Origin: Sorghum bicolor
Lineage: Eukaryota > Streptophyta > Magnoliopsida > Poales > Poaceae
Direction: 5' to 3'
DNA length: 64,000 bases
Assembly (NCBI RefSeq): GCF_000003195.3
Contig: NC_012874.2
Coordinates: forward strand, 58,150,600-58,214,599
Position numbers and translations under genes: made by a program. The notes beneath the pieces were generated by a model. The model did no database searches and had not been told where the DNA came from. It saw nothing but the letters and a program-made list of their open reading frames with translations. Shown here piece after piece: positions 45,711 through 57,118 of the stretch. Numbering within the stretch: the first letter of the stretch is position 1; the number at the start of each line of letters is the position of its first letter.

Positions 45711-48388
45711 TGTAACACCCAAAATGTGAATTTCAATTAATAGGAATTAATTGATTTATCTAAGTATTTATGTGAGCATTTAAAACCTAGTAAATAAATA
45801 ATTTTTGTGGAAAATAAAATTTATCCTAAGGTTAGGAACATGTGGTGCATACATGCTGGAGCATCTTGGATCTTTGATTGTGTTTGGCTGGAATTTATTC
45901 TTTGCTCAAAACTCTTTTGGAAAAGATTTGAAAAGAAAAGAAATGAAAAAAAGAGGGGAAGAACCCCGCAGCCAGCCAGCCCAGTTTCCCCCTGGCCCTT
46001 TTTCTTCCCTTCCCCGGCCCAGCAGCCTCGCGGCCCAGCGCTGCCGCGTAGGCGCGCCTCCCTCCTTCTCCTTTTCCTCCGCTGACAGCCCGGCCCCACT
46101 GCGTAGCGGCTTCTTCAACCTGCCGTCAGGGACAGCGGGCTTTCCATCGGGGGGGGGGGAAGCCGAATCAACCCTACCCGCGATTGCCTTGCCAAAAACG
46201 TTTTTTCGAGCCCTTTTAATCCTCGGTGAACCACCTGGGATCCCCCTTTTCCGTTTAAACACGCTCGAGACCGATCTCGCAGCTCCCCATCACAGTTTGG
46301 ATCCCGACCGAGGGCTCTTTCCGCCCGGGGCTGCACCTCCTCAAGCTCGCTCCGGCCGTGAGAACATCCTTGGTGAGCTCGCCACTTCCTTCTCTTCCCT
46401 CCGGTGCTTTCGGTTCAGTTTTTGGTCCTCGCGAACGAGAAGCCGGACGACGCCGGCGAGCTTCGGCTTTCCGGCCATGGCGCCGCCGTGTCGGGGCCAT
46501 CTCCGGCCGGCCGGCCGCCGCCCGCCTCCCTCTGGCCTGATCTCGGCCGTCCGTTTGGAGATCAACGGCCGAAATCGTGCGTACCCCTTCGCGGTGGCCA
46601 TTTTGTTTAAGAGCCCCTAGAAAACTTGATAACCAAACCGCGGTCCAAGGCATAATCACTAGTTTACGTTTTCCTTTTCAGAAGGCATATTCTGGTCGGC
46701 TGAATCCAAAATACGTTTTCAGTTAATTATAGAATTGCCACTGGATTTGTTTTGCTTATAAAATGCTCATATTAACTCCGTTTTTATTCATTCAAATTTC
46801 GTTAGATTCGTATTTACGAGCTCTACATGTTAAAACTATTTATTCTATGTTTTGAAACTTTTTAAATTCCTGGTTCTATTTAATTAATTATTTCTCTATA
46901 GGAAATCTTAGAAAATTCATATCTTCCACGTTTTAATTCCGATTTTAGTGAACTTTACGTTTGTGTGATCGTAGCGCTGCGTAGATTATTTTCATAAACC
47001 TTTATATTTGTTTTACCCCTGTTTGGTGTAATGTTCTAATTATATCTTGTTTGCTTTGTGTATGATTGTCTCCATTGGATTGCGTGTTGTTGATTGAAGG
47101 TTGGGAATAGATGGTGAGCCGTACGTTGGTGATCAAGACCAAGCTTTTGAAGACCAGCAGGCTCAGGAGAGCTTTGAGCAAGGCAAGTATAACTTGGGAT
47201 CATCCTTGTTACCTATTCACTTATAAATACATATATATCATATGCATGCTATCACCTTGTCGACCTTAGCAAAATCATAGATGTTTGTTATCCTGGATTC
47301 CTTGCTACCTACTTGATATGCATTTGGTGTAGATGTGCTAGTGCTTGATATAATCCATGATCTTGTAAGATGATTAATAGCTATGCAATGAACATAAAAG
47401 AATGGCAAATAACTGTATGAGATCTTGTCTGTAAGTGATCACCAGGACAACAGTGCAACCATGAGGGCTATAATGGCTCTAGGTTTAGCTCAGTATGAAG
47501 CCCTTTTCTAGCTTGTTAGAGGTTACCCGAAAGGGCGGAGGGCCTGAACCGTTTTGGGTATAGTGTGGCCTCTGTCTGTATGTGTATAGCCTGCGAGTCA
47601 TTGTGTCATCGGAAGGCGGGCTCTATATCTGCGCGCAAAGGAAACCTTGCGGCCCTAACATGTTAGACGAACTTTTGAAAGGCTTCATAGTGATCCCTGC
47701 CGACCTCCCTAAGAAGGGGGTTAAGAGATTAGCTACCTCGGGCGAAAGGGTAAATCATGACTCATGGGTAAAGATGTACAACCTCTGCAGAGTGTAAAAC
47801 TGGTATACTAGCCGTGCTCACGGTTTTGAGCGGCCTTGGGGGTTCTTGCTGCGCCGACGATGAGCTTATTAAGTTGTTATGTTCATTTGATTATCGTTTA
47901 TGCTAAGAATTAATTATGCTTACACTTGATCATGTGATTAATGGATTATTTATGCTACCTTGACATTTGCTATTTAGTTATGAACATGCTATCCACTATT
48001 AAAAGCTAAATGCAGTCAAACTAGTGTCAGCTATTTGAGCCTCATGAACCTCTGGTTATACTTGTTGAGTACGATATGTGCTCACTCTTGCAATTTCCCA
48101 GCACCTCAGGATATGATAATGAAGATGACTGGAATGAGGATTACCGTTATGAGTACTAGGTTTGGAGTCAACTAGTCAACAGTGTCCCTGTGTGGAGCTT
48201 CCGTCGAGAGCGTTGTCTACTTTATGTTATCATCCTTGTATGAGACTATGTGATATTTTATATTCCGCTATGTAATAAACACTACAATGGTACATTTGAG
48301 ATTTGTCTACTTATGTGTGCGACTGTTTCTGGGGCACATATGAGCCTTTTTATGCATCCTATTTTGTTCTTAAAATATGGATGTGACA
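45711..48388 (+). repeat. 3' LTR of the Tekay-like element (2678 bp)
   Basis: Same ends as the 5' LTR. It contains a stretch at about 46229-46270 that the 5' LTR lacks, and a longer G run near 46150. Confidence 0.9.
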
Positions 48389-49095
48389 ATAATCACCAAT
48401 TCTTGAATCTCACATAAACTACATGAAACTATATGTGAGAATTATATATTTTCAACTACACTTTGTGAAAACTTTGTCAAATGCAAAAATGGTATATATA
48501 TCAAATATAAATCTTGATGAGTGAAACATGACTTTTCTAGTTGAGACAATCTAGGGTTCCGAAAACTAGTGTGTGGCTATGAATTATTTTAAAATTCAAA
48601 ATTAAGTGGTTCAAACCTTGGTAAATAAAAAGTTGACTATTAGACCAAATGTAGACATTGATGAGTTTGACAAATTTTGTATTCATGACTATTGCATTTG
48701 AGACCATCCAGGGTTCAGTCAAAGTGTATGTTTCTAAAAACCAATGTTTTGACTTTGGTCAAACTTGGTCAAATGACCCATTTAATCACTTCAAATGAAA
48801 AACTTTTGAATACCAAGTTGTTAGAACCCATGAAGATCTATATTTGATACAGGGTCCATTTTTTTATTTGGATAAATTATAGCCAGTTGTTGGCACATGT
48901 TTTTAAGCTCCAAGACGGGTTTTGCTCAAACTTAGTCAAATGACACAATAAATAACTTCAAATAAAAACATTTGAATACCAAGTTGTTAGAGCTCATCAA
49001 CATCCAAACTTTTTATATAGATCATTTTTTTATTTGAGATAGTTTTAGTAAATAATGCTCATCAATTCTTGAATGTCACATAAACTACATGAACG
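48389..49095. repeat. CACTA 1 subterminal repeats, right part
   Basis: Same repeat units as at 36340-36938, plus TCTTGAATCTCACATAAACT (near 48400) repeated as TCTTGAATGTCACATAAACT (near 49070). They stop about 60 bp before the polyketide synthase stop codon. Confidence 0.7.
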
Positions 49096-49155
49096 TCTTG
49101 TTCTTTGTTCTTTGTGACCCAGCTTCCCTTTCCGCGCAATGGCCTCCATTAGAAA

Positions 49156-50177
49156 CTACTCTTCAGTCTTGGTGTCGGACTTACCATTGCACGCATGCAA
49201 CGCCATCGTCTCGATGGTGAACCCCGGACCAAACCCCACCATGAATCCCCACTCGCAGCTCGCCTCCTCCTTGCCTTGCCGGCGACGGCGAATGACCTCG
49301 TCAAGGACAAAGATCAGAGTCGGGCCCGTCATGTTGCCGTACTCGCTCAGCACCCGCCGGGTGGCCGCCAACTTCCCGGGCTCCAGCCCGAGAGCCGCCG
49401 CGAAGCCGTCCATGACCATGGGGCCACCGGGGTGCACCACCCAGAAGAGGTCATTCCATCCAACGCTACCAATGCCGAGCGACGACAGCGCGTCGACCAG
49501 GCAACGCTCGATGTTGCCGCCGACCTGCGCCGCCAGCTCTCCAAACTCGAGGATATACTCCAGGCCGCACTTGGTGATCTGGACGGCAAGCGCGTGGTCC
49601 AAGCCCGGCACCGTGGCCTGCGACGCGGACACCATCTCCAAAATCGGGCGCTCGACGGGTGCCTGCGGGTCGGCTCCGACGACCACTGCGCCGGCGCCGT
49701 CGCCGAAGAGGGCGCGGCCGGTGATCCCGTAGCGCTGGACCACGTCAGGGACGACGTAGGCATCCATGACGCTCCACATGTCGGCGCAGGCGACGAGCAC
49801 CCGCGCGCCGCGGTTGTTCTCGGCGATGTCCTTGGCAACGCGCAGGGCGGTAGGGCTGCCGCTGCAGCCATGGAAGCCGATCACGGTGCGCTGCACTGTG
49901 GGGTTCAGCACGAGGAGGGAGGCGATGCGGAGGTCGATGTGGGGCAGCTGGGCGCTGGTGCTGGTGGCGAACACGAGGTGGGTGATGTCTCCGGCCGGCC
50001 GGCCCCATTCGGCGAGGGCTTTCACTGCGGCAGCCGCTGCAAGTTTGGGCATGGTATTGGCCACGACGGCTAGCTTGCCCTGCAGAGTTGGGGCTGCAGG
50101 GTCCAAGAACTCCGGGTGCTCACGGAAGAGCTCCTCGTTGAGTTGCAGGTAGCGTTTTTTCGCTTTCATCTTCTCAC
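49156..50177 (-). CDS. Type III polyketide synthase (chalcone synthase-like), exon 2; exon 1 not found
   Basis: This enzyme family condenses malonyl-CoA with an acyl-CoA starter. The 1022-nt segment (339 codons plus stop) begins after an AG acceptor at 50178-50179. Its first two bases complete a split Cys codon, the conserved intron site of plant CHS-like genes. Exon 1 (about 60 codons) should lie upstream at higher coordinates but is not seen. Numbering from the in-frame Met at 50194-50196, catalytic Cys111 (GFHGCSG), His255 (VVHPGGP) and Asn288 (EYGNM) are present, as is the C-terminal GFGPG loop. Cys-to-His spacing is 144 residues against 139 in chalcone synthase. The stretch around the chalcone synthase Phe215 gatekeeper reads MWSVMDAYVVPDVV, unlike true CHS. 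It looks like a grass-specific, non-chalcone member; the product is unknown. It may be a 5'-truncated pseudogene. Confidence 0.85.
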
Positions 50178-50558
50178 CTGGATGACATGTAAACACGACA
50201 CACCATATGGTAAATGCATTTCCAATTTCATGCCATTGTTGCTGCTGAGCTTTTCACTCGAGCCAGAATAAACACAATTCTGAAACATAGCCTGGTTCCA
50301 CTGCAATTTTCACTAGGTTCAGAGATTGCTTCCATCTTCTCTAGAGCTAAGCTCTTAACTTATTCAAAACATTGCTCGCAAAAAAAAAAAAAAAACTTAT
50401 TCAAAAGTTCGCTTATAAAAGTAGGAAAGGAGCTGGAGCTGGGCTTGTCGAGTCCGCTTCTGAGCTCGACCAAGATCAAGTGTTTGTATGTCAAAATGAA
50501 GAACCTTGACACTTTGTACTTTTTCCATTTAGAATAGAAATAAAAATGCTTAACTATT
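50178..50558 (-). other. Sequence 5' of the PKS exon (intron or flank)
   Basis: It starts with a good acceptor on the minus strand (TTTACATGTCATCCAG). No first exon is recognisable in any frame. An A-run lies near 50380. Confidence 0.5.
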
Positions 50559-52062
50559 GGCCTGTTTGTGACTACTTTAACTCAAAGACTCTATTGTGGA
50601 TTTTGAGCATCGGCAACAGTTTGGACCTCCAATCTTGATATTTTGGTAGGATGGAGAAAAATCATTCTCCAACCACTCCCTATCCCAAATTTGTATCTAT
50701 CAAGGCATGCAAAAACAGAGGCAACGCAGACGAATAATATTACTCGTTAGAGATCTCAAGAGTTTCATAAATTTTTCCTCCTAAAAACTTCATTTTTTTC
50801 CAACTCATAAAAAGTTACTGGGAGAGAAAAAAAGAAGTCCATCTCCGTGAATATCCTAAAAATCACTTCTAATAAATCAAATATTGGGCTCACAAGGCTT
50901 TTTTTGCCACGATCTAGCTTTTTTTGCACCACAGTGCAGGTTCACGCGATACTTGGACGCTGCCGCCTCCCTGGCCGGCGCCATGACTTCCCAGCCAGCC
51001 GCTGCACTCCTAGGCAGTCGCCGCCTCCTCGGAGCCGGCCACGCCTTACTCCCAGCCGGCTGCCGCCATCTTCCCAATGGCGCGATGGCACTCCTCGAAG
51101 ATGAGGAGCGGGGAGGAGCAGATGTGGTCTGCGAAGTAGCGGAGGAGCAGCACCGTGATGAGGAAACGTCACGACCTTTGGCGCAAAGGGGGAGACTGCA
51201 GGGAACTTCGGTCATAGGAAGGAGGACACCACGCCATGGGAAGCACGTAACTTTAAAAAACTAGGAGGACGGATTAGGTGTTATTGGAGAGGTTTTTTTT
51301 TTTCCAATCTTTCTCAAAAACAAGAATTAGGAGGAGGTTTAGGAAACTCATGGAGATGCCTGTGGGCGCCAATTTTGCAATCATCTCGACCACATTGACC
51401 ATCACCGCCAAAGGTTCACCAGAATTGAATGTTTGGCTACTATTTTTATATAAGATATACTAGGAACTGGAGTAGATATATAATGGAGATTTTGTTTTGT
51501 AGGTTTTGATATTATGAGCTAGTGTACTTGTCAGGATGACCAGCAACAATGGGCCATGGATGCAATTGCGATATAGTCACCACTATTTTCAGATTTGAGA
51601 ATACAGGAGAGTAGAGTATGCAATGGAGATTCTGTTTTTGTGGTTCTCAGTGTGAATTAGGTGCTGGGGTTGGCCAGTTGTGGTTTGGTAGCCACGGCAA
51701 TGACACTGGCAGCAGAATGGCATGTGCAGTAGTGGCCCTCTTTTAGGAGTAAAAAATTGGAACTATTGGAGACATGCAATAGATAAATTCCATGTTTTTA
51801 GTCACTTATAATACTTATCATCAATTTGCCAAATATTGTTTTAGAAACTATATATCGGAGATGCTCAGTCTCAAACACTTCAAGTCCAGTATATATTTCC
51901 AAGAGCAGCTAACTCTGTTACAGAGTAAAGTTTCTTATTAGTTCATTTTTCGTGGAGTAGGCAAAGAGGTACTCCCCATGTTATGTTTTTTTTATGTATT
52001 TTCCACCACGAATTTTTTTATAGCACAATATAAAACTAAGTGAAGTAGTCACAAACAGGTCC
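50559..52062. mobile_element. TIR element (about 1.5 kb), non-autonomous, PIF/Harbinger-like?
   Basis: The left end GGCCTGTTTGTGACTACTT matches the inverted right end (GGACCTGTTTGTGACTACTT on the minus strand). I could not identify a clean TSD. It holds a GC-rich island at about 50935-51250 that contrasts with its AT-rich surroundings, possibly a captured gene fragment. No transposase is seen. Confidence 0.6.
50935..51250. other. GC-rich island inside the TIR element
   Basis: High-GC sequence with open frames on both strands but no stop-free gene. One minus-strand frame reads LLIFEECHRAIG, faintly like a helicase DExH/Dicer motif (LIFDECHRA). This is too short to assign. Confidence 0.3.
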
Positions 52063-52229
52063 ACTTATTTGTAGAGCTAAGAATATCCCACTCGATAAGT
52101 ATATTGTTTGGAGCTAATAACTACCAATGGAGCCTCAATACTGTTATCATAAACGTTAATTGACAAACAGTTTTTATCTACCATTTCGACGATCAATAGC
52201 TAGTCACTGTTTATTTATTCCTTCCCCAT

Positions 52230-52442
52230 CCCAAACTAAATCAGTTTTCAGTTGTTTCTTTAGTCCTAGTATGAGCCACCAATCGAGAGTAAAGATTCCC
52301 TCCTAAAAGCTACGGCTCTTGCTATTGGGCATGAGACTTCAGTTCTGGTTGGTGGCTCCAACTAGAACTAATTCTTTGTTTAGTCTTGGAGCCAAAAGTG
52401 GCCCACTAAAGCCTTGAATTAGAAGTTTGTTCTCTACTAGTG
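52230..52442. mobile_element. Possible CACTA terminus (…CTCTACTAGTG)
   Basis: The sequence ends CTCTACTAGTG, the reverse complement of CACTAGTAGAG, a common grass CACTA terminus. It is preceded by TTTAGTCCTAG, TTTAGTCTTGG and their inverted forms, like the subterminal motifs of that group. The opposite end was not found. Confidence 0.4.
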
Positions 52443-52845
52443 ATCAAAATATTTTAAATTTGACTAGATTTATAGAAAGAACACCTATATTTGTGACACC
52501 AAATTAGTATCACTAGATACATCATGAAATACATTTTAATAATACATTTAATTGGTGTCATAGATATTGTTATCCTTTTATACAAAGTTGGTCAAGCATA
52601 AGATTGTTGACTTAGGGTGACTTTTGAAATTGATTTATTTTAGTATGAAGGTACAATCATCTTATAGCGTTTAAATTGACTTAAACATTCTAAACGTTTT
52701 TCTTTAGCACCAGTAAAATATATACATTTGTATGTATATATAAAAAAATTACACAATCAACTCCTATAATTTGTTGCTTTCCAGGGATAGCTACGTGCTT
52801 TGGCTTTTGGGTACTTTTCTTTTCATTCTTAGAAAGGATTTATTC
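52443..52845. other. Non-coding stretch with Stowaway-like text
   Basis: The segment 52443-52670 contains AGTATCACTAGATACATCATG and ATTGGTGTCATAGATATTG-type text often seen in grass Stowaway copies. Ends are unclear. No gene is seen. Confidence 0.3.
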
Positions 52846-55800
52846 CACATAGAAGACTTGTGCGGCACGGTTAGCAAGGATCCATGGATCATCTTTGTAA
52901 CCTACTTTACTTAGGTCAAGAACTCTCTGGCCAAAGTTATCCACACTGACATGTTTATCTTGAACCCATCGGCATCGGAACACTGGAATCTGCAGGCGTG
53001 GACCATATTCTACCACCCATATGTCATCAATGAACTCTCAAAGTATGTAGTTGTTTCACCAGTTGCATCATCTATAGCCTCACATTGAATGCCACTATTG
53101 TGTGCCATGCTCTTGGTGTCCCTATAGCTGGTGGAAAATGAAAAGCCACTAATGTTATAGCTCTGCCATGATGTGACCTGGCTTGATTGTTTAGATGCTA
53201 GAATCTTGATGGTTTCTGATTCCTCTGTCATGTCCAAATCCTTTAACCATGCGGTGAACTGACGCTTGTGTTCCTTGTATACCCAATCATTTGTGCATCC
53301 TGGATTCTCCACACGAAGTTCTTTCATGTGTTGCTCAATAAATGGGTCCATTATTGTGAGTTGTTGTAGTATGTTGTAATGTGCCTCTGGGACTATGTTG
53401 TAATCTGGCAGTATTAATGATTTCGGTCCCATCCTCCCGCGTCCATCAAGCCTTCCCTCATGTCGCAATGGAGGCAAACCAATTGATACCTAGTCTTTTA
53501 GGAGATTATTACATAATGGTCCTCCAAACTCAATGGCCTCTTCTGTAGTGTACGCCTCTATCATGGAACCCCCTGGATGAGCACGATTTGACATATAGCC
53601 ATTCAATATTGACATGAAACGATCATACGTCCACATTTCATGGAAATACATGGGACCCAATGCCTCTATTTGAGGCACCAAATGAACAACAAGGTGTACC
53701 ATGATATCAAAGAACGATGATGGGGGAAAGCACATCTCCAACTGGGTCAATGTCTCGGCAGCAAATTTCTATAGGGACTCTAACTCATCACGGACAATTA
53801 CCTTCTTAGATATCTTATTAAAGAAGTAGCACAACCATGTGATTGCCATATTTAAGAACACTAGATTTATAGCCCTGATGGTGATAGGAAGAAAAGTGGT
53901 CAGCATGACATGACAATCATGTGAGTTGTAGTTGGTGAGTGTAAGGTCTTTCATCGACACAAGACTCCTTATGTTGGAGCAGAAATCAAATGGAACTTTT
54001 AAATTCTTCAACCACACACACATTGCATGTTTCTCCTCTCTATTCAGGTTGTAGCTTGTTGTCGGTAGCTGGTACTTCCCATTCTCTAGGAGTATAGGGT
54101 GAACTCTTTCTGATCTTTAAATGTTGCATGTCCAAACGTGAATTGAGACCTTCCTTTGTCTTGCTCTTTATGTCTAGCAAGGTTCCAATTATGCTTTCAA
54201 ACACATTCTTCTGAACATGCATACCATCGATCGCATGTCGTACGTCTAAGTCTTTCCAGTACGATAAGTACTTGAAGAAAATGGACTTCTTCTTGAATGT
54301 GTCCCCTTCATTTGCCTTCACAACCTTTCTTGGTTTCCCATCTTTGGTCTTCTTTCCAAAAACAAGCTTCACATTCTCAACTATCTTGTACACTCTATGC
54401 CCTTTACTACAACCTGATGGAGAAGTAGATTTTGATTCGCCAATATTGTCGAAGTACTTATTCATCTTTTGTAAGCGGTACTTATGGCCTATTGGTAGCC
54501 ATCTTCTATGCCTCATGTACACTATCTTATTAGATGCAGGAAGAGACAACCTTTCCCTTGAACTGACCTGATAATGAGAAGAGAGCAGGGTAATCATTAA
54601 TTATGACAATAATAAGTGCTCTCAGTGTGAATGTCTCTTTGCGGAACGCATAGATCATGTCCACATCTACTTCCCATAGTGTTTGCATGTCTTGCATTAA
54701 GGGCTCTAGGAATACATCCACACCAACTCCAGGTTGTGTAGGTCCAGAAATAAGAATGGTTAGCAAAAGATATTTTCTCTGTTGACACAAATATGAAGGA
54801 AGGTTGTATATTATCAGGATCATCGGCCATGTGCTGTGCGTGCTGCTCCTTTCGCCAAATGGATTCATTCCATCAGTACTCAGTGCAAACCTTACATTCC
54901 ATGGATCGATAGCAAAGTCCAGATATTTCTTATCGAAATCTGTCCATTGCTTTGCTTCGGCTAGATGTCGTAACTTTCCATCATCTTTCCTTTCATCAGA
55001 AGCATGCGAGGTCATAAGTTCTGCGTCTTCAAGGTTTGCAAACAAACACCTCAAATGATCAACCACCGGGAGATACCACATCACCAAAGTAGGAATTCTT
55101 CTCAATGCATAATAGTCCACTTCTTCATTGCTACTAGGCTTTGAGTGTTTGTCTTGTTGAGTCTTTGTTTGGGTCTTCTTTCGCTTCCTCCCTGTAGAAA
55201 CAGAGGCTCGATTCTCTTCCTCCTGATAATCTTTGTTCATCTTGTACCTACTGGCACCACAGTTTGGACAACTGTCTAAGTCTTTATACTAATCACCCCG
55301 ATATAGAATACAATGATTTCTACATGTGTGGATCTTCTCAACAGCTATCGTAAGTGGACAGACTAGCTTCTTTGCATAGTATGTGTTAGCAGGCACTTTG
55401 TTCTCCTTAGGAAGAAGGTCTCCAAGTACACACAAGAAATCATTGAAGCTAGCATCAGACCAACCATGTCCAACCTTCATTGTCAAGAACTAAAGAGCGG
55501 CATGTAATGTCGACCAATGTTTGGTACAACCTTTTGACTCATCGTACAAAGTGTCCTATGATGTCTTCTTCAATGCTTCCATTCCCTTCATGAAGAATAT
55601 TGATGGATCTGCACAACGGTTCATTATTGCCTCTAAGAAATCTGCATCTTCAACAATATCTATGTTAGCATGTTGAGTTTCATTGACATCAGACGTAGCA
55701 TTATGAGTTTGATTGACATCTGGCACAACATGATGGGTTTCATTGACATCTGGCATAGCATGATATTCATTGAGAGGTGGCATTGGACCCTCCACATTGA

Positions 55801-56005
55801 TGTTAGTTGCAGTGTTATCAGTTGTCCGCATATAAGGTGCAGAACTACCCTCACCATGTTTTGTCCAAATCAAGTAGTCCTCCATAAATCCTGTGCAAAC
55901 CAGGTGGAAAGTGATTGGTTCTACATTGTCAAATACCATAATATTTTTGCGGTCTGTGCATGGACAATGTTGGGCATTCTTAACGTCATTACCAAAAGTA
56001 GACAT
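52846..56005 (-). pseudogene. CACTA element 2: tnp2-type transposase with DUF4218/DUF4216
   Basis: Read on the minus strand: an N-terminal acidic part (55556-56005), a Cys/His segment (TCRNHCILYRGD ... CPNCGASRYK near 55240-55320), the tnp2 core (54597-55240: VRFALSTDGMNPFGERSS, YNLPSYLC; 54040-54597: KDLDVRHAIDGMHVQKNV), DUF4218 (53490-54023: PPSSFFDIMVHLVVHL), a linker (53010-53477) and DUF4216 near 52846-53020 (IDDIWVVEYGP, SVDNFGQRVLDLSKVGY, ANRAAQVFYVE). Frameshifts and stops lie between the parts. It faces CACTA 1 with the PKS exon between them. No CACTA termini could be assigned to it with confidence. Confidence 0.8.
55677..55766. repeat. 30-bp minisatellite, three copies, in CACTA 2 transposase N-terminus
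   Basis: GTTTCATTGACATC followed by 16 variable bases occurs three times. On the minus strand it encodes a 10-residue DVN(E/Q)T(H/Q) repeat. Confidence 0.7.
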
Positions 56006-56148
56006 AGTTTTCTAATTCTAATAACGGCACCAAAAATGCCGAACCTATCCCTCATGTCACTTAAGCCAAGTTGTCATCCCCAGCATGACATGAGAGACAT
56101 GGTATTGAAATATGCAATTGCTCTTGTGAATGAATAATAAATGAGATC

Positions 56149-57118
56149 TGTAAGCGCACAGATTAATATCGATGTTGTATTTTAACCGGGAAGTATTCCA
56201 GGTATCGTTATTTATATTTTTACCACTGGGAAGGGATTGCTAATCATCAATGTTGATTATGGAATGGAATATAGAATTGAGTTTCTATCATTGCATGTAT
56301 AATAGAGAGCATTATCTATCTCTTTCATACAGGGATAAATGTCACATAAAATATAGATAAAGTATGAATGGTGACAAAGATAATTAATCTGATCAGCATA
56401 ACTAGCCACATATAATAATGATAAGCACCTCAACAGATATTCTAGCAAGTCATTAGCATGGAATTAGGATGAACTATAAGAATATTTCCTAAGTTATTGT
56501 TAACTATAAAGTCTAGCATATCATAGTTAGTGCAATTATACTTGGCAATCATTGCGAGATACGACTACGCCCATGCATAGTGATATTATCAAGGAAGTTG
56601 AGAAACATAACAATCACTCCCCTTTAATAATGTTGCTCTGCCTGCCCTATACACGAGAGGGAGACTATATAAGAATCAATGGAGCTGTCACCACCATGAA
56701 CTACCCCACGATCTGGCATATAGGGTACAATCGCAGATAAATACGGTATAAGCACCACGCCTACACAATACTTATCATTTACCCACTGTACACATGGATA
56801 AACGCTATACGATCCTAAACATGTATATAATTCCAATCTAACTAAGCAAAGAATATAACTATGATAAACTAAGAACAATATAATTGCAAATATAAACAAG
56901 TGGAGCAAAGTCATAATCAATATATTGAAGTAGAACAAAGTCATATTCATAATATTGAAGAACAATGATGAACAATTGAAGAACAGTAGAGGAATTACCA
57001 AGAATCCTTTTGAACAGATCCGGAAACCAATCGAAGATTGACTCCTTCAAGTTCTAATCCTATGTAGCTATGCTAAACTAGAGATCTATTGATGTGGTGG
57101 CTCTATGGCTTGATCAGA
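56149..57118. mobile_element. LTR-element remnant, left part
   Basis: It begins TGTAAGCGCACAGATTAATA. A phrase of this kind (TGTAAGCGCACRGAT...ACC(G)GG) is common in long non-coding parts or LTRs of grass Gypsy elements. No coding region. It continues at 60278 after the CACTA insertion. Confidence 0.45.

Larger units (their letters stand above)
36939..48388 (+). mobile_element. Tekay-like Gypsy LTR retrotransposon, 11450 bp, complete but decayed
   Basis: LTRs at 36939-39572 and 45711-48388, both TGTAACACCC...TGTGACA, are flanked by the 5-bp TSD ATAAT (36934-36938, 48389-48393). The primer-binding site TGGTATCAGAGC (39576-39587) matches initiator tRNA-Met. The purine tract AAGGGGGG lies at 45696-45703. 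Order inside: coiled-coil ORF, gag, protease, RT, RNase H, integrase with chromodomain-like tail. This order plus a 2.6-kb LTR points to the Tekay/Del chromovirus group. Stops and frameshifts make it non-autonomous. Confidence 0.9.
30228..49095 (+). mobile_element. CACTA (En/Spm) element 1, 5'-truncated, carrying two nested insertions
   Basis: The tnp2-type transposase begins mid-protein at 30228, is split by a hAT element (30519-34287) and continues to a stop at 36319. AT-rich subterminal repeats follow (36340-36938), are split by a Gypsy element (36939-48388) and resume to about 49095. The joined reading across each insertion is uninterrupted once one TSD copy is removed. No terminal CACTA motif is visible on either side, so both ends are lost or lie outside what I can recognise. 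Confidence 0.75.

Noticed and set aside
49195..50073. 292-codon plus-strand open frame opposite the PKS exon
   Set aside because: Antisense shadow of a GC-rich coding exon; no family features, while the minus strand shows catalytic motifs.
49095..52442. PKS exon as cargo of one CACTA element ending at 52442
   Set aside because: The subterminal repeats before 49095 and the TTTAGTCC-type motifs before 52442 belong to different families, so I cannot join them as one element.
50877..52845. PKS exon 1 hidden upstream on the minus strand
   Set aside because: No frame shows the expected N-terminal features of type III PKS (such as an AIGTA-like stretch or a Tyr/Phe-rich motif) between the TIR element and CACTA 2.
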